A DNA stretch of 64,000 nt from FEB-25 sp963822175 (GCA_963822175.1 CAWGGJ010000006.1:248001-312000), one strand, 5' to 3'; positions 1 through 8,853 are shown, counted from the stretch's first letter. Made by a program: numbers and translations. Notes: generated from the letters alone by a model not told the origin.

Positions 1-303
1 CTGGTGGTGATGTGCTTGCAACCCGGTGAAGAAATCGGTAATGAAGTCCATAATACCGTTGACCAGTTCTTCCGCATCGAGGAAGGTGAGGCTAAATTTG
101 TTTTCAGTGGCAGCGAGGAGCACCTGGTTCATGGCGGTGATGCCGTGATCGTACCTGCCGGAACCTTCCACAACGTGATCAACACCTCAGCGAAGGAACA
201 GCTCAAGCTCTACACCCTCTACTCCCCACCCAACCACCCGGATGGTACAGTGCACAAAACCAAGGCTGAAGCTGAGGCTGCTGAAGCCGCCCACCATCAT
301 TAA
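1..303 (+). CDS. Cupin-domain protein, 5' end cut by window
   Basis: The reading frame is open to base 1, and its first visible residues already belong to the cupin barrel, so the true start lies outside the window. Cupin motif 1 appears as the PGEEIG..VH stretch with the following E of FRIEEGEA; motif 2 as VPAGTFHNVIN. This is a small single-domain cupin of the sugar-isomerase-like type; substrate unknown. The C-terminus is rich in Ala and Glu and ends in three His, which could bind metal. A hairpin lies 30 bases downstream. Confidence 0.75.
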   Translation: MVVMCLQPGEEIGNEVHNTVDQFFRIEEGEAKFVFSGSEEHLVHGGDAVIVPAGTFHNVINTSAKEQLKLYTLYSPPNHPDGTVHKTKAEAEAAEAAHHH

Positions 304-332
304 GACAAGCTTACAACTTTATTAAACAACCG

Positions 333-363
333 ACCTCCCACAGTGTGGCTACCTGTGGGAGGT
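333..363 (+). terminator. Hairpin after the cupin gene
   Basis: An 11-bp perfect stem (ACCTCCCACAG with CTGTGGGAGGT) and 9-nt loop follow the cupin stop. No clean T-run follows; the next bases are TATAAT, which could instead be the -10 box of the lipoprotein gene at 399. Confidence 0.5.
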
Positions 364-398
364 TATAATATCGTTTCATCTTTCACCAGGAGCAACAA

Positions 399-1856
399 AT
401 GAAGCGAGTTTATTTAGCCATCAGCGTATTACTTCTCAGTTCGTTGGCATGTGGATATATCAGTAGAACCACCCCCGTTCCAACCCACACCAGCCTGCCA
501 GCTGATGTTACTGCCACCCAGGTACCCGCAGGTATTACACCCAGCCAGCCACCAGCGAATACTCCGGCCAAACAGGCGAATGCCACCAAGACCCCGGCAA
601 CAAAGGCCACCTCGGAATCCACACAGGAAGAACCGACCCGTACGCCTTATCCCACCTCAGTGCTGGATGCTCAGATGACGAACCAAATTAGCGAGATCCA
701 ATCACAAGTGATCGAGGAACGCGGGCTTCAACCCGAAAATCCGGTTCCGGTCATCTTGCTTTCGCCGGAGGAGCTGCGCCAAAATGTGACCAGCGACTTT
801 TTGGCTGACTACACCGACGAAGAAGTGGTTAATGATGTCATGGAGCTCACCACGATCGGTCTCCTTGAACCTGGTTTTGATCTATACGGATTTTTTACCG
901 AGCTCTACAGCGAGCAGGTGGCTGGCTATTATGATAATGAAGTCGGGGAGATGTTTGTCGTCCAGGGCCAGGGATTTGAAGGACCCGAGCGCATGACCTA
1001 TGCCCATGAGTACACTCATGTACTTCAAGATCAAACCTATAATATCGAGAATGGATTGAATTATAACGATGACTCCTGTGAAACGGATTCAGAGCGCTGT
1101 GGGGCGATACAAGCCCTCATCGAGGGAGATGCCTCCTTGTCTGAATATACCTGGTTCTATTTATACGCCACCGACCAGGAAAAGCAGCAAGTCATTGATT
1201 ATTACAACTCACTCGAGAGCCCTGTTTATGACACCGCTCCAGCATTTATGAAGGACGATTTTATCTTTCCCTACGACCAGGGGATGACATTTGTCCAGTC
1301 ATTTTTTGAGAATGGAGGTTGGCCCGCAGTGGATGCGGTATACCAGGACCCACCTGTTTCTACCGAACAAATCCTGCATCCAGAGCTTTACCCTTCAGAC
1401 AAACCCATCCCAGTGGATTTACCTGACCTGGCACCCACGCTAGGGGAAGGCTGGAAGGAAATTTCGCGCAACCAGATGGGAGAGTGGTATACCTACCTGA
1501 TCCTGGCCCGTGCTGCCAATGAAAATGCCCGCCTGGATGACATAACTGCTGCGTCAGCTGCCGCAGGCTGGGGTGGTGATGAATATCTTTTACTCCATAA
1601 CGATACTACCAACTCAACTGCCTTCGTTATGAAGACTGTGTGGGACAGTGCTAATGAAGCAGCAGAATTTGCCAGTGCTTTTGAGAATTACGCCAATGCC
1701 CGCTTCGGAGTGCCCCCCACCCAAAATGGAGATATGCTCACCTGGACATATTCAGATGGCTTCAGCTCCTTCTACCATTCCGGAGACACAACGATCTGGA
1801 TCGTAGCCCCCGATGCCTCGACGGCTCAAACCATCACCGATCAAGTTCAACCCTAG
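399..1856 (+). CDS. Lipoprotein with HEXXH metalloprotease-like motif
   Basis: 485 aa. The N-terminus is a lipoprotein signal (LLLSSLAC, lipidation Cys about residue 18), followed by a Thr/Pro/Ala-rich linker to about residue 85. The globular part carries HEYTH at residues 203-207 (within YAHEYTHVLQDQ), a zinc-binding HEXXH with a possible downstream Glu ligand in ALIEGDAS. This suggests an exported, membrane-anchored zinc metalloprotease or a protein with that fold. The start has an AGGAG-type ribosome binding site. Family not recognised beyond this, and catalytic activity is not proven by the motif. It converges with the gene ending at 1863. Confidence 0.7.
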   Translation: MKRVYLAISVLLLSSLACGYISRTTPVPTHTSLPADVTATQVPAGITPSQPPANTPAKQANATKTPATKATSESTQEEPTRTPYPTSVLDAQMTNQISEIQSQVIEERGLQPENPVPVILLSPEELRQNVTSDFLADYTDEEVVNDVMELTTIGLLEPGFDLYGFFTELYSEQVAGYYDNEVGEMFVVQGQGFEGPERMTYAHEYTHVLQDQTYNIENGLNYNDDSCETDSERCGAIQALIEGDASLSEYTWFYLYATDQEKQQVIDYYNSLESPVYDTAPAFMKDDFIFPYDQGMTFVQSFFENGGWPAVDAVYQDPPVSTEQILHPELYPSDKPIPVDLPDLAPTLGEGWKEISRNQMGEWYTYLILARAANENARLDDITAASAAAGWGGDEYLLLHNDTTNSTAFVMKTVWDSANEAAEFASAFENYANARFGVPPTQNGDMLTWTYSDGFSSFYHSGDTTIWIVAPDASTAQTITDQVQP

Positions 1857-1862
1857 GGTCAA

Positions 1863-2774
1863 TTAACTTAACCAACCAGACCACTGGTCCAACCATCGTC
1901 TTTCCACCAGGCGGGTGTCTTCAGAAGACATCCGCCTGGCTGCTTCTTCAAACGAAATGGGATTGCCAAACACGGGTGACGAGTATGCCTCCCCATCATA
2001 AACAGTCAGGGATTCATTGGATCGCATTTCCAGGGTGCCTTCGGTAAAAAACAGACACGCCAGGCGGTCACCCTCTTCCAGGATAAACTTCTCCCCGTTC
2101 GAATATAAAGCGATCCCATGTGGACCAAGGAATGTCATTTGATCGGCAGCGCAGAACAATGCGCTTCCCCCATATGGCATTTCTAATTTACGGTGCCTGC
2201 CAGCAACCACCAGACCGTTGTGAATGATCGACTCCGGGCTGGTGATGACCGTATCGACCAGCAAAGAATTATAGATATCAGCTCCTGGTGGGATGGCAGA
2301 ATCCACCAGGATGTTTCCATTTTTATCCCGTTCCATGGGTAGCTGGAAGAGCTCACGTAAGGCTGCTCCTTGAACAGAGTCAGTAACCAATGCTTCCAGC
2401 GAACGCCTCAGGCTCAGGTGCAATCCCCAATCCATCCAGAAAGGTTCCCCAAAATCCAGCACACCGATGAAAGGCATTCTCCCATGGCGCTGCTGAAATA
2501 TCTCCCGTAGCTGATTAATTTTATGGAAGAAATCAGGAATCCGTTTTTCCAGCTCAAGGATCCCGGTTTTGCCCATCCTTTCTTCGCGAGCAGCTTCAGC
2601 TCTCCAATCAGCTTCCCCTTGGCAGGACAAGGCAATCCAGGTATATGGGTCCCAATCCACCCATTTACGCTCATCTGAACTATCTTCCCTAAATACCTCT
2701 TCCACCACCTGCATCAATCGATAGCTTATCCCCAGGCTGCCAAGATTTACACCGACCTGGCGGTTATGATTCAT
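1863..2774 (-). CDS. Unknown protein, downstream partner of 2764-3480
   Basis: 303 aa, soluble, family not recognised. Its ATG lies inside the last codons of the upstream gene (11-nt overlap), so the two are translationally coupled or, less likely, one gene split by an indel. The middle and C-terminal parts contain Gly/Pro-turn-rich segments such as PGADIYNSLLVD and NGLVVAGRHRK. These resemble the beta-helix tails of sugar nucleotidyltransferases, which fits the G-x-G-x-R-like motif in the upstream partner. Function is not assigned. Confidence 0.6.
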   Translation of the reverse strand: MNHNRQVGVNLGSLGISYRLMQVVEEVFREDSSDERKWVDWDPYTWIALSCQGEADWRAEAAREERMGKTGILELEKRIPDFFHKINQLREIFQQRHGRMPFIGVLDFGEPFWMDWGLHLSLRRSLEALVTDSVQGAALRELFQLPMERDKNGNILVDSAIPPGADIYNSLLVDTVITSPESIIHNGLVVAGRHRKLEMPYGGSALFCAADQMTFLGPHGIALYSNGEKFILEEGDRLACLFFTEGTLEMRSNESLTVYDGEAYSSPVFGNPISFEEAARRMSSEDTRLVERRWLDQWSGWLS

Positions 2775-3480
2775 GTTGAGATAATCTCTTGTGCAGGCTA
2801 TCCAGATCCTGGCGTGTATATTGGTACGTCATTTGAGAGGTATGCAAATCAAATTCCACCCATTCTTTTTCGCGCGCCAGATCTTCGGTTGGTTCAGTCT
2901 TCCAGACAAAACGCATCCCGTCCATATCCTGGTACTTTGTAGTCCCAGTTTCCCATATTTTCCCCGGAATGACCGCCTCATCGCCCCACTTGACCAACAC
3001 ACCCCGGAACCCCTGGGATTCCAATTGGTGCTGCCACAGTGTGGCTGACATTGCAGCCACATCCGCTGTGGATATATTGATTTCCCGGTCTTTACTGAAC
3101 ATGGGGGTGGGAAAAGCTGGCTTGCGATTGCCCAGAGCTTGCGTGAAGGGACTTAATCGCTTCCCCATTCCAAAAACCATGTTCATCATGATCATGGGAG
3201 GCAATTCCTGACCCTTAAAATATTGATTTATTGCTGCCCAGGCGTTCACTGAGCCCAGGAAGTTGCCCTTGCGGGACTTCTCCAGGCTGGAGAAGATCAC
3301 CGTACTGCCATCTTGGCGAAACACATCCCTGCGGGTTTTCGATAACCTGTCCTGCCAGTATGACTGGTCTGCCAGGCTACCCGAAACTATATTAACAAGC
3401 CGGGGACCAAGATTATTCTGGATGATGTTGCGGCAGGTGCGGATATTCCTTTGCCAGATATCAGACATAATCTGAATCAC
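2764..3480 (-). CDS. Unknown protein with faint nucleotidyltransferase signature
   Basis: 238 aa. The segment VFGMGKRLSPFTQALGNRKP (about residues 102-121) resembles the G-x-G-x-R-[LM]-x-P-x-T signature of NDP-sugar pyrophosphorylases, but the rest of the family is not evident. A second start (MSDIW) lies five codons in. The stop overlaps the start of the next gene by 11 nt. Together the two products would make about 540 aa. The role could be synthesis of an activated sugar; this is inference from one motif. Confidence 0.55.
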   Translation of the reverse strand: MIQIMSDIWQRNIRTCRNIIQNNLGPRLVNIVSGSLADQSYWQDRLSKTRRDVFRQDGSTVIFSSLEKSRKGNFLGSVNAWAAINQYFKGQELPPMIMMNMVFGMGKRLSPFTQALGNRKPAFPTPMFSKDREINISTADVAAMSATLWQHQLESQGFRGVLVKWGDEAVIPGKIWETGTTKYQDMDGMRFVWKTEPTEDLAREKEWVEFDLHTSQMTYQYTRQDLDSLHKRLSQHES

Positions 3481-3625
3481 CCTCCCATTTCAAATAACCA
3501 GTGTCTGGTAATTATAACATCCAGGCTTTAACTACCATTTCCATCAGGTAGATCATTCATTCAAGAGTAAACATGATTACCCGACCTGAGGCTCAGGATC
3601 ATAATTTAGGCTTATGCAACTTTAG

Positions 3626-4417
3626 TTAATGAGGCTCCCCGTCCCATGGCTTTTTTCCAACCACCGAGAACACTTCATCCTCAGCAGATGCAGGCAGACG
3701 GGTGAAACCTTTATATACCTTGATATCCACAAAACCTGCTTCCGTATATAAATCCTGGGCTTGTTCCAGAGTATATTGCCGGGTAGCAGGTGAACGCATA
3801 TGGTGTTCGTTGGCGATTGTCACGCCATCCTTGATCACTTCATACCTGTCCTCGGTATGCTCCAATTGGAGCTCAGGGTCATAGTGATTGCGCGACCAGC
3901 GTTTGACGGTCACCCCATCTTCCGGCCGGATCTTTTCTCCGGTTTCCCGCCAGGAGTCATCAAATCCCGCTTTCCAAATGATCATAAATGGCATCACCAA
4001 TATGCCTCCCGGGAGCAGGTGGTCATAGAAACGCTTCATCGCCTGCTTTGCGTTCACTGGGTCGACTACTAGCTGGAATGAGCTTGAGGGTACGAGTATG
4101 GTCTGATATTGCCGGGGTAGTTGCATGGACTCCATGGAACCTTCGAAGAGGGTTGGCTTTACCCCTGCTGCCTGTGCTTTCTGCCTGCACAGATCGAGCA
4201 TTTCAGGCGAGTTGTCCAACCCATCGATATCTATGCCCAGGGAGAGGTAGTCCAGGAGCAATCTACCTGTACCGCAGCCTACATCCAGCACGGGTTGGCC
4301 TGATTGATGAATAAGCTCAAGGAAGGAGTGACGATCATCCCAATTGGAGGTATCGCCGCGAAACAAGTCCCAGGTCTGTGCCATCATTCCACGATATTCA
4401 TAGTCTGGTTGTGTCAT
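3626..4417 (-). CDS. Class I SAM-dependent methyltransferase
   Basis: 263 aa. Motif I is VLDVGCGTGRLL (about residues 49-60), followed by GLDNSPEML as the acidic loop of motif II and LPRQYQTILVPSS for motif IV. The C-terminal part (YTEAGFVDIKVYKGF) is typical of small-molecule methyltransferases of the Methyltransf_25 type. It starts only 22 nt after the EcfT gene, so it is probably the last gene of the B12-riboswitch operon. A link to cobamide metabolism is possible but not shown. Substrate unknown. Confidence 0.8.
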   Translation of the reverse strand: MTQPDYEYRGMMAQTWDLFRGDTSNWDDRHSFLELIHQSGQPVLDVGCGTGRLLLDYLSLGIDIDGLDNSPEMLDLCRQKAQAAGVKPTLFEGSMESMQLPRQYQTILVPSSSFQLVVDPVNAKQAMKRFYDHLLPGGILVMPFMIIWKAGFDDSWRETGEKIRPEDGVTVKRWSRNHYDPELQLEHTEDRYEVIKDGVTIANEHHMRSPATRQYTLEQAQDLYTEAGFVDIKVYKGFTRLPASAEDEVFSVVGKKPWDGEPH

Positions 4418-4439
4418 TTACGAATATCCTCCATTTATT

Positions 4440-5483
4440 TTACTGCATTCCCTCTTTGGAGGCGTTGTATAAGATAAATAACCCAGGGATTAACAAACCC
4501 AGCATAGCCACTCCAATAACAGGTTCAAAGGGTGGCATGGTCAATTTTGGATAAGGATCATAATTCAACGACTCACGGCTCCAGCCAGGCAAAGGGAGTA
4601 AACAAAGAACCAGAAGTAGTCCGGATACTCCCAGGCTGATCCAATCCATCCACAACCAAGGCGGTCGGTGGTAGGTTGTGCGGTGTGAATACCTCCCCAA
4701 GGACCATAAAGCAGCGATGATCAAAAAAGCCCCCACTCCAATGAATAGCCAGCCTCTCCAATTCACCAGGCTTAATTGCATCAACCATCCAGCGGTAAGG
4801 AACACCACTCCCAATAACATAGCTACCCTCGGGGTAACCTGCCGCCGGTCAGTTACTTCACCCGAGCTGGCAAATCCACGTGCGGTCATTGCTTCAGCCA
4901 GCTGCATGGCATGCTCCATGCCCCCCACGAGCAAAGGCATCAGCAATGGTAGCCAGTCTCGCAAAGTCCTCATCTGGTGTCCACGAACAGCCTGTGCTTC
5001 ACGGATCTGCTGGAACTGGTGCATTGTGGTTGGTAAATATGTAACCGCAATGGATGTCACCACGGCAACAGGGAAAAACGCACGCGGCACCAGGCTGATC
5101 AGATCACGGATAGGCAAAGCCATATTCAACACCATGAAACTCGCCAGCATACCGATCAAGATCAGCCCATTCGTTGCTCCATAGACGATCGCTTCTAGGG
5201 TCACATTTCCGCTTAATAGTGGAAGACTGCCCGGAATAGTAAATAACACTGTCTGCCCATAGTGTGAAGTCAGGGCATTGAAAGCGGTAGCAAAAAAAAA
5301 GATCCAGATGGCAATTTTCCACACAGAAAATGGTCGAGCCGATTCAACCCCTGCCTTTTGTAATGCCAGGCCCACAAAGATAATGCACAATAAAATAATA
5401 ATCAGGTAGAGTGGATTCCTGGTTATCGAAAGCATCACCAAAACTGTTATTAACCAGGTTACCCACGCCCAGGGTTGTTTCAT
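4440..5483 (-). CDS. ECF transporter transmembrane component T
   Basis: 347 aa, largely hydrophobic with about seven predicted membrane segments. The two short cytoplasmic coupling motifs of EcfT proteins are visible as QAVRGH and TARGF (in LAEAMTARGF); these Arg-Gly elements dock onto the two EcfA ATPases. It lies 20 nt after the S component and in the same operon. No EcfA ATPase gene is in the window, so ATPases must come from another locus. The C-terminal extension carries extra membrane helices compared with typical 260-aa EcfT proteins. Confidence 0.85.
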   Translation of the reverse strand: MKQPWAWVTWLITVLVMLSITRNPLYLIIILLCIIFVGLALQKAGVESARPFSVWKIAIWIFFFATAFNALTSHYGQTVLFTIPGSLPLLSGNVTLEAIVYGATNGLILIGMLASFMVLNMALPIRDLISLVPRAFFPVAVVTSIAVTYLPTTMHQFQQIREAQAVRGHQMRTLRDWLPLLMPLLVGGMEHAMQLAEAMTARGFASSGEVTDRRQVTPRVAMLLGVVFLTAGWLMQLSLVNWRGWLFIGVGAFLIIAALWSLGRYSHRTTYHRPPWLWMDWISLGVSGLLLVLCLLPLPGWSRESLNYDPYPKLTMPPFEPVIGVAMLGLLIPGLFILYNASKEGMQ

Positions 5484-5503
5484 CTGGTCATCTCTTAATC
5501 ATT

Positions 5504-6352
5504 CTAACCAGAGATTTTTTCTCGATCAGGAATGTAGCGGAATACAAATCGCTGCTGGAAGCGCCTCAAGGCTCGCAGTGCAGCAACGCCAAATACCAAA
5601 ATGAGCAGAAAATTCCCGATGGCGGCAATGGCATCCCATACCAGGGAGGTCACCATATAGAAGGCAAGGTAATGCTGAAGGGTAACAAAAAAACCTGAAC
5701 CTGCAACCCAGGATTGAGCTTGCGGACCAGCGATGAATGGCCATTGCCACAGGTTCATGATCGAACCATAGAGAAAACCCCATACCAATCCGAATACCGC
5801 CAACCCTATGATTTCCGGGTTGATTCCTGTGCCCTTTTTTAGCTGGTGTTTAGCCATCAAAGGCTGCATCAGGGGACGCAAAAGCATGGCGCTCATCCCC
5901 ACCCACCCGGCAGTGAACATCTGCCCCGGTAGCCATGGACCTACTCCGCCGGTGACCAACCCGGAAACCAGCATGGTGAGGGTGCCCATTAATAATCCAA
6001 CCCTTCCCCCGAACACATACCCAACCAGGATGATGAGAAAGAAAATGGGGGTGAAACCACCCGGACCGGGAATGGCAGTCTCGATAAATCTTAATGCCGA
6101 GTTGATTGCCACCAATACTCCCAACAGGGCGATTAGCTTTGTGTTCGCCATGGGACCCTGCGCTTCGCTTATGATCACCAGCAGACACAAGCCCAACAAA
6201 AGAGTCATCATGGCAGGCAGCTCTCCAGCTCGATAGGTTCCAAAACCGGATTGGGTGTCAACCGCAGGCAGGAAAAAGGGGTAAAGCAGAACCAGCACAC
6301 CTGATAGTGAAGCTGCCATGTAGATTACAATGCTGAACAAACGTGACTTCAT
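5504..6352 (-). CDS. ECF transporter S component, probable cobamide uptake
   Basis: 282 aa integral membrane protein with about eight hydrophobic segments. The stretch around residues 85-150 (AINSALRFIE, then GYVFGGRVGLLMGTLTML) has the pattern of ECF substrate-binding (S) components, with the small-residue helix packing used to contact EcfT. It sits between the barrel/DUF4430 protein and EcfT. Since the operon is preceded by a B12 riboswitch, the likely substrate is cobalamin or a precursor, comparable to CbrT-type S components. Substrate is inferred from regulation only. Confidence 0.8.
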   Translation of the reverse strand: MKSRLFSIVIYMAASLSGVLVLLYPFFLPAVDTQSGFGTYRAGELPAMMTLLLGLCLLVIISEAQGPMANTKLIALLGVLVAINSALRFIETAIPGPGGFTPIFFLIILVGYVFGGRVGLLMGTLTMLVSGLVTGGVGPWLPGQMFTAGWVGMSAMLLRPLMQPLMAKHQLKKGTGINPEIIGLAVFGLVWGFLYGSIMNLWQWPFIAGPQAQSWVAGSGFFVTLQHYLAFYMVTSLVWDAIAAIGNFLLILVFGVAALRALRRFQQRFVFRYIPDREKISG

Positions 6353-6379
6353 GATTATCTCAACCCGGATTAAGGGGTA

Positions 6380-7984
6380 TCACTTCTCCTGTTTGTTACT
6401 GCGTGAACGCACCACGAAATAGATCAACGCGCCCAGGACAACAATAATGGATCCATACACAATATACGTGCCAGGATTCGTGCGAGGTACTTCTGCTGTT
6501 GCGGTTGGTAGAGGTTGGACCAAGGTGGGTACAGTTGTGTCTGCCACTGTTGGCTGGGGTAGTTCTGTCGGTGGAGTGGAGGTTTGAGTAGCATCAGGTA
6601 ATACAAATGGGATCGCTTCGCATATATTTTGGTAGGAAATCAGCACAGGCGCATCACCTTCACCCCAATCCCAGGCATTCACATCCCCATTCTCCACCAG
6701 GCTCTTGTCGGCACCAACCACTGCGTACGCCCAACCTGCTCCATCCAGCTGCCAGTAGGACCAATAATTGGGCATACTGCCAAAACAATCACCTGATGGA
6801 TTACCCACATCCCCAATTTTACAGACGGCAGTACCCTGGTTTGGGTTGGTTGCAATTTCAATATTCAGCCCTGAGCGCTGCAATAACTCCAACCCGGTGA
6901 GGTTGGTCTCGCTGAAACTTACACAACTGGTGACCACTGTACCATCACCGAAAAATACTGCCACTCCAGCCTGGTTACTGACTGGCGAAATCTCCGGAAT
7001 GGAAAGGGGTACACCGGAGAGACCGATGAGAGCATCTGCAGTGCTATATGCATTGGCATACGAGCCACCAATAGAACCATCCGGTTTTTGCATACTCATC
7101 AAAGCGTCGATTGGATTTGCTTGTTCGATCATCCAATCCTGGCTTGTAGGATCTTCTCCTGCCGATAACAAGGCCTGCAGAATCCAGCCGGTCGAATCTG
7201 CATTGAGTGGATCCGTATCCCAGGAAGGTCTCCAACCGCCACTGGTAAGTTGGGTGGCATGGAAAAACTGGATGGCATTTTTAATGGTCTGATCCTGTGC
7301 AGTGATCTGGTCGCTGGCGAGTAAAGCGGTCACTGCCAATCCTGTTGTATCAGGGTCACCAAAACCCCAGCTCCCATCCGGCGCCTGGGATTGAACCATG
7401 TACTGAATGGCTGCATCGGGCACGCTTTCCCCGGCCTGGTTAAGCCCCAGGATCGCCCATGCCTGGTTCAGGTCGCTGGCTTGCCCGCTGCTGTATCCTT
7501 GCAAGGCAGTTGTGCTGTATGCACCATTCGCCTGTAAACTTGCCTCCAGTTCTCCAGCCAGGTCTATTATGGCAACATCTGAAGGTTCCCCGTCGGCGAG
7601 TGAAACTGCCGATAAAATCATCCCTGCCCTTCCAGGAAAAAGGTTCCCGGTGATGTCATGGGTGTAGGAAATTGCCTGTGCGCTCAGGTAATCGAGCATC
7701 GATTTTCCATCTGCAGAGACAATTGAATTTACCTGCTGACCTGCCAGGGTGAATGCCAGCACGCTACGGGCAGTGGTGTCAGGGTCTGAAGTGCTGCTTA
7801 AACCCAGGATACCGCCATCTGCCTGTTGTTGTTGCTGCAGGTAACCTAAGGCAGCTGTGATCACTGGATCCTGCACAGGTACGGCTTTTGCTACAGCAGG
7901 TGTTGATCGAAGAAAAAGGACCAAGCCAATAACCAAGCTCAACCCAATGGTTAGTGAAAGACACGATCGATAAATTCGATTCAT
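6380..7984 (-). CDS. Surface alpha/alpha-barrel + DUF4430 protein, intrinsic-factor-like
   Basis: 534 aa from the ATG at 7984, chosen over an upstream TTG because GGAG lies 6 nt before it. Order: signal peptide (about 1-33), a prenyltransferase/squalene-cyclase-type alpha/alpha toroid with repeated PDGSWGFGDPDTT and DSTGWILQALL motifs (about 40-335), a DUF4430 (transcobalamin C-terminal-like) domain with MPNYWSYWQLDG and WDWGEGD (about 345-450), a Thr/Pro-rich stalk, a C-terminal membrane helix and a basic tail. An alpha6/alpha6 barrel followed by a small beta domain is the fold order of intrinsic factor and transcobalamin. First gene after the B12 riboswitch. Likely an anchored extracellular cobamide-binding protein feeding the ECF transporter; binding is inferred. 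Confidence 0.82.
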   Translation of the reverse strand: MNRIYRSCLSLTIGLSLVIGLVLFLRSTPAVAKAVPVQDPVITAALGYLQQQQQADGGILGLSSTSDPDTTARSVLAFTLAGQQVNSIVSADGKSMLDYLSAQAISYTHDITGNLFPGRAGMILSAVSLADGEPSDVAIIDLAGELEASLQANGAYSTTALQGYSSGQASDLNQAWAILGLNQAGESVPDAAIQYMVQSQAPDGSWGFGDPDTTGLAVTALLASDQITAQDQTIKNAIQFFHATQLTSGGWRPSWDTDPLNADSTGWILQALLSAGEDPTSQDWMIEQANPIDALMSMQKPDGSIGGSYANAYSTADALIGLSGVPLSIPEISPVSNQAGVAVFFGDGTVVTSCVSFSETNLTGLELLQRSGLNIEIATNPNQGTAVCKIGDVGNPSGDCFGSMPNYWSYWQLDGAGWAYAVVGADKSLVENGDVNAWDWGEGDAPVLISYQNICEAIPFVLPDATQTSTPPTELPQPTVADTTVPTLVQPLPTATAEVPRTNPGTYIVYGSIIVVLGALIYFVVRSRSNKQEK

Positions 7985-8027
7985 AAACATCTCCAACAAG
8001 ATTTATTAGCCTGTTTTTACCTAAATC

Positions 8028-8060
8028 AAAAAAAAATACCCCTGTCGCTTTGACAGGGGT
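8028..8060 (-). terminator. Riboswitch expression platform terminator
   Basis: On the minus strand a 9-bp stem (ACCCCTGTC paired with GACAGGGGT, loop of 5) is followed by nine T residues with one A interruption. It lies between the B12 aptamer and the first gene of the operon, the position expected for transcription attenuation when cobalamin is bound. Confidence 0.85.
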
Positions 8061-8094
8061 GAAGGGCATGACTGAGATTACGATGAGTGTTCAC

Positions 8095-8245
8095 AACTCC
8101 TTTCAGCGAGGTTATGGTGAACCCAACTTGGGCGGGCGACCTGGCTGAGGAATTGATCCCTTACAGTTGCGCAACAGCGCCGGACTATGACCGGCTTCGC
8201 CTTTAAACCATCCCATCCGGGGGATATGGTACCCAAATTGGAAAC
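8095..8245 (-). promoter_or_regulatory. Adenosylcobalamin (B12) riboswitch
   Basis: Read on the minus strand, the region contains GTCCGGCGCTGT, then the hallmark B12 box GCGCAACTGTAA (about 8161-8172), then CAGCCAGGTCGCCCGCC, in the order and spacing of the cobalamin riboswitch core. An intrinsic terminator follows before the operon start at 7984. Outer boundaries are approximate. Expected action: cobalamin binding favours termination, so the uptake operon is expressed when B12 is scarce. Confidence 0.88.
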
Positions 8246-8287
8246 TATTCAATTGTAATGGTATTGTATAACGGGAAAAGCTATGCG

Positions 8288-8740
8288 TCAAGGTGAGATT
8301 GGGGAGACGCGGGCATAGGGTCCATCATTACCGACCTTGATGGTGTCAGCTTCTGGATCGATCGAGATGATGATGGTCATGGCATCATCTTTAAATAATA
8401 CTGTACCGCCGTTCTGGCCTTTCAAATTGATCAATTCCAGGGTCAGCTTATTCTCCTGCCTGGCTGAAATGTAATAATTTCCAGAGAAATATGATTCAAC
8501 GAAACAGCAAGAATCCATTGAAAAGTAGCCATGATCAAATACCCAATTCGTCTCCTGGGCAGATTCTGCTGGGATATTTGCAAGATGGGCATCCTTATAA
8601 TACCACTCACCCTGGATGAACTCCACGCGGGAGTCTTTCTTACACCCCGAGGTTAACAAGGCCAGGATGACCAACACCGAAAGGAGTAAGGTTCGAAAAG
8701 TTGCATGCCACTGGGGCTGATATGAATATGTTTTACACAT
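8288..8740 (-). CDS. Small lipoprotein of unknown function
   Basis: 150 aa. A basic N-terminus and hydrophobic stretch end in a lipobox (ALLTSGC, Cys about residue 33), so the protein is exported and lipid-anchored. The mature part is short, beta-rich by appearance, with a Cys pair (DSCCFVES) and the pattern FIQGEWYYKD seen in lipocalin-like small lipoproteins that test for 'weight of evidence' terms. No family is recognised with confidence. It stands alone between the kor terminator and the B12 riboswitch. Confidence 0.6.
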   Translation of the reverse strand: MCKTYSYQPQWHATFRTLLLSVLVILALLTSGCKKDSRVEFIQGEWYYKDAHLANIPAESAQETNWVFDHGYFSMDSCCFVESYFSGNYYISARQENKLTLELINLKGQNGGTVLFKDDAMTIIISIDPEADTIKVGNDGPYARVSPISP

Positions 8741-8808
8741 GGATTATTTCTTTTTCTGCCAGGTTTTCTAATTTACTTACCCCGGATGGGTCTGGATGGT
8801 TCATACCA

Positions 8809-8840
8809 TAAAAAAACCTGCAGCGGCTCTGGCTGCAGGT
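8809..8840 (-). terminator. Terminator of the kor operon
   Basis: Minus strand: 9-bp stem ACCTGCAGC / GCTGCAGGT with a 7-nt loop and a T-run of seven, 14 nt after the korC stop codon. Confidence 0.88.
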
Positions 8841-8853
8841 AGCGTAAATCCAC

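Noticed and set aside
4678..5184. 168-codon plus-strand frame within the EcfT gene
   Set aside because: Antisense to a gene with the T-component coupling motifs. No SD or family resemblance.
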